NCBI RefSeq assembly: GCF_905171765.1
Contig: NC_053394.1
Span: forward strand, 162,781,183-162,845,182
Reading direction: 5' to 3'
DNA length: 64,000 nt
From: Bufo bufo
Taxonomy: Eukaryota; Chordata; Amphibia; Anura; Bufonidae
Every line of letters begins with the position of its first letter. Position 1 is the first letter of the stretch. Below are positions 60,560 through 64,000 of the stretch, in pieces. The notes beneath the pieces were generated by a model, which saw nothing but the letters and a program-made list of their open reading frames with translations, ran no database searches and was not told where the DNA came from. Made by a program: the position numbers and the translations under genes.

Positions 60560-62310
60560 TAATGGTGTGCAGCCATTTTGTTTTTTATAATTATGTTTGC
60601 TTCATGGATATGCACCTGTGATTCTGAAGGTTCTAGTCTAAATTCTCTTGTGGTCAATGTGCTCATCACATGGTCCATCACCATGGTGATGGAGCATGTG
60701 ATGGAGCATGTGATGAGCGCAGTGACGTCACCACAGGTCCTTTTCATCAAAAAAGAAAGAAGACATGCCAGGCTGAGTGTTCAAGTGGATTAAGGTGAGT
60801 TTATTAATTGTTTTTTTATTTTTTAACCCCTCCATCACTATTTTACTAAGCATTCTGTATTAAGAATGCTATTATTTTCCCTTATAACCATGTTATATGG
60901 GAAAATAATAAAGATAGGGTCCCCATCCCGATCATCTCCTAGCAACCATGCGTGAAAATCGCACCGCATCCGCACTTGCTTGCGGATGCTATGCGATTTT
61001 GACGCAGCCCCATTCACTTCTATGGGGCCTGCGTTGCGTGAAAAACGCACAATATAGAGCTTGCTGCGATTTTCACGCAACGCACCAGTGATGCGTGAAA
61101 ATCACTGCTCATGTACACAGCCCCATTGAAGTGAATGGGTCCGGATTCAGTGCGGGTGCAATGCGTTCACCTCACGCATTGCACCCGCACGGAATTCTCG
61201 CCCGTGTGTAAGGGGCCTAAGGCCTGTTTCACACGGGCGAGAATTCCGTGCAGATGCAATGCGTGAAGTGAACGCATTACACCCGCACTGAATCCGGACC
61301 CATTCACTTCAATGGGGCTGTTCAGATGAGCGGTGAATTTCACGCATCACTTGTGCGTTGCGTGAAAATTGCAGCATGTTCTATATTCTGCATTTTTCAC
61401 GCAACAGAGGCCCCATAGAAATGAATGGGGATGCGTGAAAATCGCATAGCATCCGCAAGCAAGTGCAGATGCAATGCGATTTTCACGCATGGTTGCTAGG
61501 AGATGATCGGGATGGGGACCCTATCTTTATTATTTTCCCTTATAACATGGTTGTAAAGGAAAATAATAGCATTCTTAATACAGAATGCTTACTAAAATGT
61601 AGATTGATGGGTTAAAAAAAATATATAATTAACTCACCTCATCCTGTTGTTCTCGCAGTCGGCATCGTATTCTTTCTTTATCTTTCAGGACCTGCAAAAG
61701 AACCTTTGATGACGTAATCACGTGGTGAGCGCGGTGACGTCAGCGCAGGTCCTGCTAAATGAAGATAGAAGATCCTTACGTCATCAAAAGGTCCTTTTGC
61801 AGGTCCTGAAAGAAGAAGAAAGAAGACTATGCTGGCTGCGCGAACAAGAGGATGAGGTGAGTTAATTTATTTTTATTTTTTAACCCCTCAAGCCACATTT
61901 TTTAAGCATTCTGTATTAAGAATGCTATTATTTTCCCTTATAACCATGTTATAAGGGAAAATAATACAGTGAATTTACTTTAATGGGGTCCGGGGTTGCT
62001 CATCCCTATCATCTCCCTAGCAACCATGCGTGAAAATCCCACCGCATTCGCACTTGCTTGCAGATGCTTGTGATTTTCACGCAGACCCATTCATTTCTAT
62101 GGTGCCTGTGTTGCCTGAAAAACCCTGAAAAACGCAGAATATAGAACATGCTGCAATTTTCACGCAATGCACAAGTGATGCGTGAAAATCACTGCTGATC
62201 TGCACAGCCCCATTGAAGTGAATTGGTCAGGATTAAGTGCGGGTGCCTTGTTCACATCACGCATTGAACCCGCGCAGAAAACTCGCCCGTGTGAAAGGGG
62301 CCTTAGAAGT
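60560..62310. repeat. Alternating large palindromes
   Basis: A unit of about 0.6 kb appears three times in alternating orientation: forward (about 60600-61220), reverse (about 61220-61760), forward (about 61740-62310). Key phrases are ATGCGTGAAAATC, CCCATTCACTTCAATGGG, TATTATTTTCCCTTATAACC and, near the unit ends, GTGACGTCA with GCAGGTCCT. There is no coding region. It resembles MITEs that inserted into or duplicated from one another. Confidence 0.7.
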
Positions 62311-63710
62311 TTAGAAGCAAATCTTAAAATTTTCTAGAAAATATCCAAAACCCAATTTTTAAGGACCAGTTCAGGTCTGAAGTAACTTTGTGGGGCTTAC
62401 ATAATAGAAATCACGCATAAATGGCCCAATTATAGAAACTACACCCCTCAAGGTATTCAAAACTGATTTGACAAACTTGGTTAACCCTTTAGGTGTTTCA
62501 CAAGAATTAAAGGAAAATGTAGATGAAATTTCAGAATTTCACATTTTTGGCAGATTTTCCATTTTAAACAATTTTTTTCCGATAACAAAGCAAGGGTTAA
62601 CAGCCAAACAAAACTCAATATTTGTTGCCCTGATTCTGTAGTTTACAGAAACACCCCATATGTGGTCGTAAACTGCTGTACGGACACATGGCAGGGCGCT
62701 GAAAGAAAAGAAACGCCATATGGTGTTTGGAAGGCAGATTTCACTGGGATCATTTTAAGTTGCCTTGTCACATTTGAAGACCCCCCTGATGTTACGGATC
62801 CGACAATACCAAATATGACTTTTTTTCGGTATGAGATGACGGTTTGATTGGTACTATTTTAGGGTGCATATGACTTTTTGATCGTTTGGTATTACACTTT
62901 TTGTGATGTAAGGTGACAAAAAATAGCTTTTTTGACAGGTACTTTTTTATATTTTTGACGGTGTTCATTTGAGGGGTTAGTTAATGTGATATTTTTATAC
63001 AGAAGGTTCTTACGGAGGTGGCGATTCCTAATATGTATACTTTTCTTTTATTTAAATTTTACACGATAACAGCATTTTTTAAACAAAACAAATCATGTTT
63101 TAGTGTCTCCATATTCTGAGAGCCATAGTTTTTTTTATTTTATGCCAGAATTTTTTTATGTAGGGGCTCATTTTTTGTGGGATGAGGTGATGGTTTGATT
63201 GGTACTATTTTGGGGGGCATATGCCTTTTTTATCGCTTGGTGTTGCACTTTTTGTGATGTAAGGTGACAAAAAATGATTGTTTTTGGCACAGTTTTTATT
63301 TTATATTTTCTACGGCGTTTAGGTGAGGGAGTGGATTATGTAATATTTTTGTAGAGTCGATTGTTACGGACACGGCAATACCCAATATGTCTGGTTTTCA
63401 TTTTTTTTCATTTTTTTTACAATTTCATGTGTTTTATTTTGGGAATTTATTTACTTACTTAAAACTTAATTTTTTTTTATTATGAAAAACACTCATTTAG
63501 ACTTTTTATTTTTAACATGCTGGCAACTTGTTTTCACCGATGCCAGCGTATGCAGCAGGGGCCCGGCTGTCAGTTACTGCCGGGTCCGTGCCAGTGATCA
63601 GGCGGGTGCAGCTCCTGCATCCACCCGATCAGCCCGCCTTACATGTACGTCGCTGATCCTTAAGTCACGTCCACCAGCGCCGTACATGTATGGTGAGGGT
63701 CCTTAAGGGG
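62311..63710. other. Non-coding end of TTAA block
   Basis: No gene. Two related copies of a 300 base stretch follow each other (TGATGGTTTGATTGGTACTA type phrases at 62840 and 63188; TTGTGATGTAAGGTGACAAA at 62901 and 63251), a tandem duplication with a period of about 350 bases. It ends in GGTGAGGGTCCTTAAGGGG. Confidence 0.55.
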
Positions 63711-63714
63711 TTAA

Positions 63715-64000
63715 ATGCAGACCTCAGATCAGACCCCAAATTAATGTGGCTCCCTATAACTCTCAGCCCACCATCCCTTAAAGCGGTTCTCAGATCAGAC
63801 CCTAAATTCATGTGCCCCCCTCCCTCCCTCAGATCAGAATATACCTGTGGCCCTCTCCCTCAGATGCTTGCAGACCTCAAATCAGACCCCAATATTCATG
63901 TGCCCCCTTAACTTCCTCAGATGCTTGCAAACCTCAAATCAGACCCCAATATTTATGTGCCCCCTCCCTCAGATCTCTGCAGACCTCAGATCAGACCCCA
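63715..64000. repeat. Degenerate tandem repeat at right edge
   Basis: Loose units of 53-67 bases with CAGACCTCAGATCAGACCCC and TTCATGTGCCCCCT at 63717, 63784, 63869, 63926 and 63979. The array continues past the window. Confidence 0.8.

Larger units (their letters stand above)
58512..63710. mobile_element. Large TTAA-bracketed composite block
   Basis: TTAA flanks both ends (58508-58511 and 63711-63714) and the ends are CCCCTTCATGG and, in reverse, CCCCTTAAGGACC. Outside both ends lie similar CAGACCCCA repeats, so removal would rejoin one array. It holds a hairpin (58564-58627), the intact Tc1 (58666-60286) and the palindrome series (60580-62310). It has no piggyBac transposase, so it would be a non-autonomous element with later insertions. 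Confidence 0.5.

Overview
The window looks like intergenic heterochromatin-like sequence from a large, repeat-rich vertebrate genome. The best guess is an anuran amphibian. This rests on the element mix: Ngaro/DIRS, Penelope-like elements, a BED-type hAT, a piggyBac of the frog type, Tc1 elements, jockey-superfamily and L1-like LINEs, a deleted endogenous retrovirus, and many palindromic MITEs. I see no host gene, tRNA, rRNA or bacterial-type gene. Nearly everything that can be read is mobile-element sequence, nested several layers deep.

Layout. 1-4.1 kb: a Tc1 end, a Penelope-like element (PLE) carrying a MITE, a TA microsatellite, a defective Tc1, and a PLE end with a hammerhead-ribozyme-like fold. 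4.6-20.8 kb: one minus-strand Ty3/gypsy element (5' LTR at 20.1-20.8 kb, reading leftwards), split by a 9.8 kb hAT (5058-14884), a hAT-like non-autonomous element (15.5-17.9 kb) and an inverted-repeat insertion (18.6-19.1 kb). 20.8-23.9 kb: a second, plus-strand gypsy element with a solo LTR in it. 24.7-28.2 kb: an AT-rich repeat, then an L1-like LINE tail split by an inverted second copy of the 15.5-17.9 kb element. 28.4-32.0 kb: palindromic MITEs, a PLE end and a Tc1 end. 32.5-38.1 kb: a well preserved Ngaro-type retrotransposon with four long ORFs (Gag, RT-RNase H, tyrosine recombinase, SGNH hydrolase). 38.2-39.4 kb: a PLE with inverted arms around a GIY-YIG remnant. 39.4-55.9 kb: a piggyBac element with an intact 665-codon transposase, holding a deleted endogenous retrovirus (40052-49623), which in turn holds a 5'-truncated LINE with a MITE inside it; a hAT-like element (53792-55348) also lies inside. 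55.9-64 kb: a head-to-head PLE with two facing hammerhead-like folds, degenerate minisatellites, an intact Tc1 (58666-60286) and large alternating palindromes.

How the parts relate. The nesting gives relative ages. The hAT, the hAT-like element and the inverted-repeat element landed in the left gypsy after it integrated. The LINE landed in the retrovirus and the retrovirus in piggyBac. Three ORF sets look open and recently active: the piggyBac transposase, the Tc1 transposase at 59-60 kb, and the Ngaro genes. Most other coding regions carry frameshifts or stops.

The observations most worth following are: hammerhead-like folds in five PLE ends, several with a TATA box just upstream; an Ngaro SGNH-hydrolase ORF that seems to need a splice acceptor (or frameshift) to keep its catalytic serine; a retroviral Gag with a RanBP2-type zinc finger next to a PPPY late motif; and a hAT whose body is mostly minisatellite. 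All calls were made by reading the sequence, with no database search.
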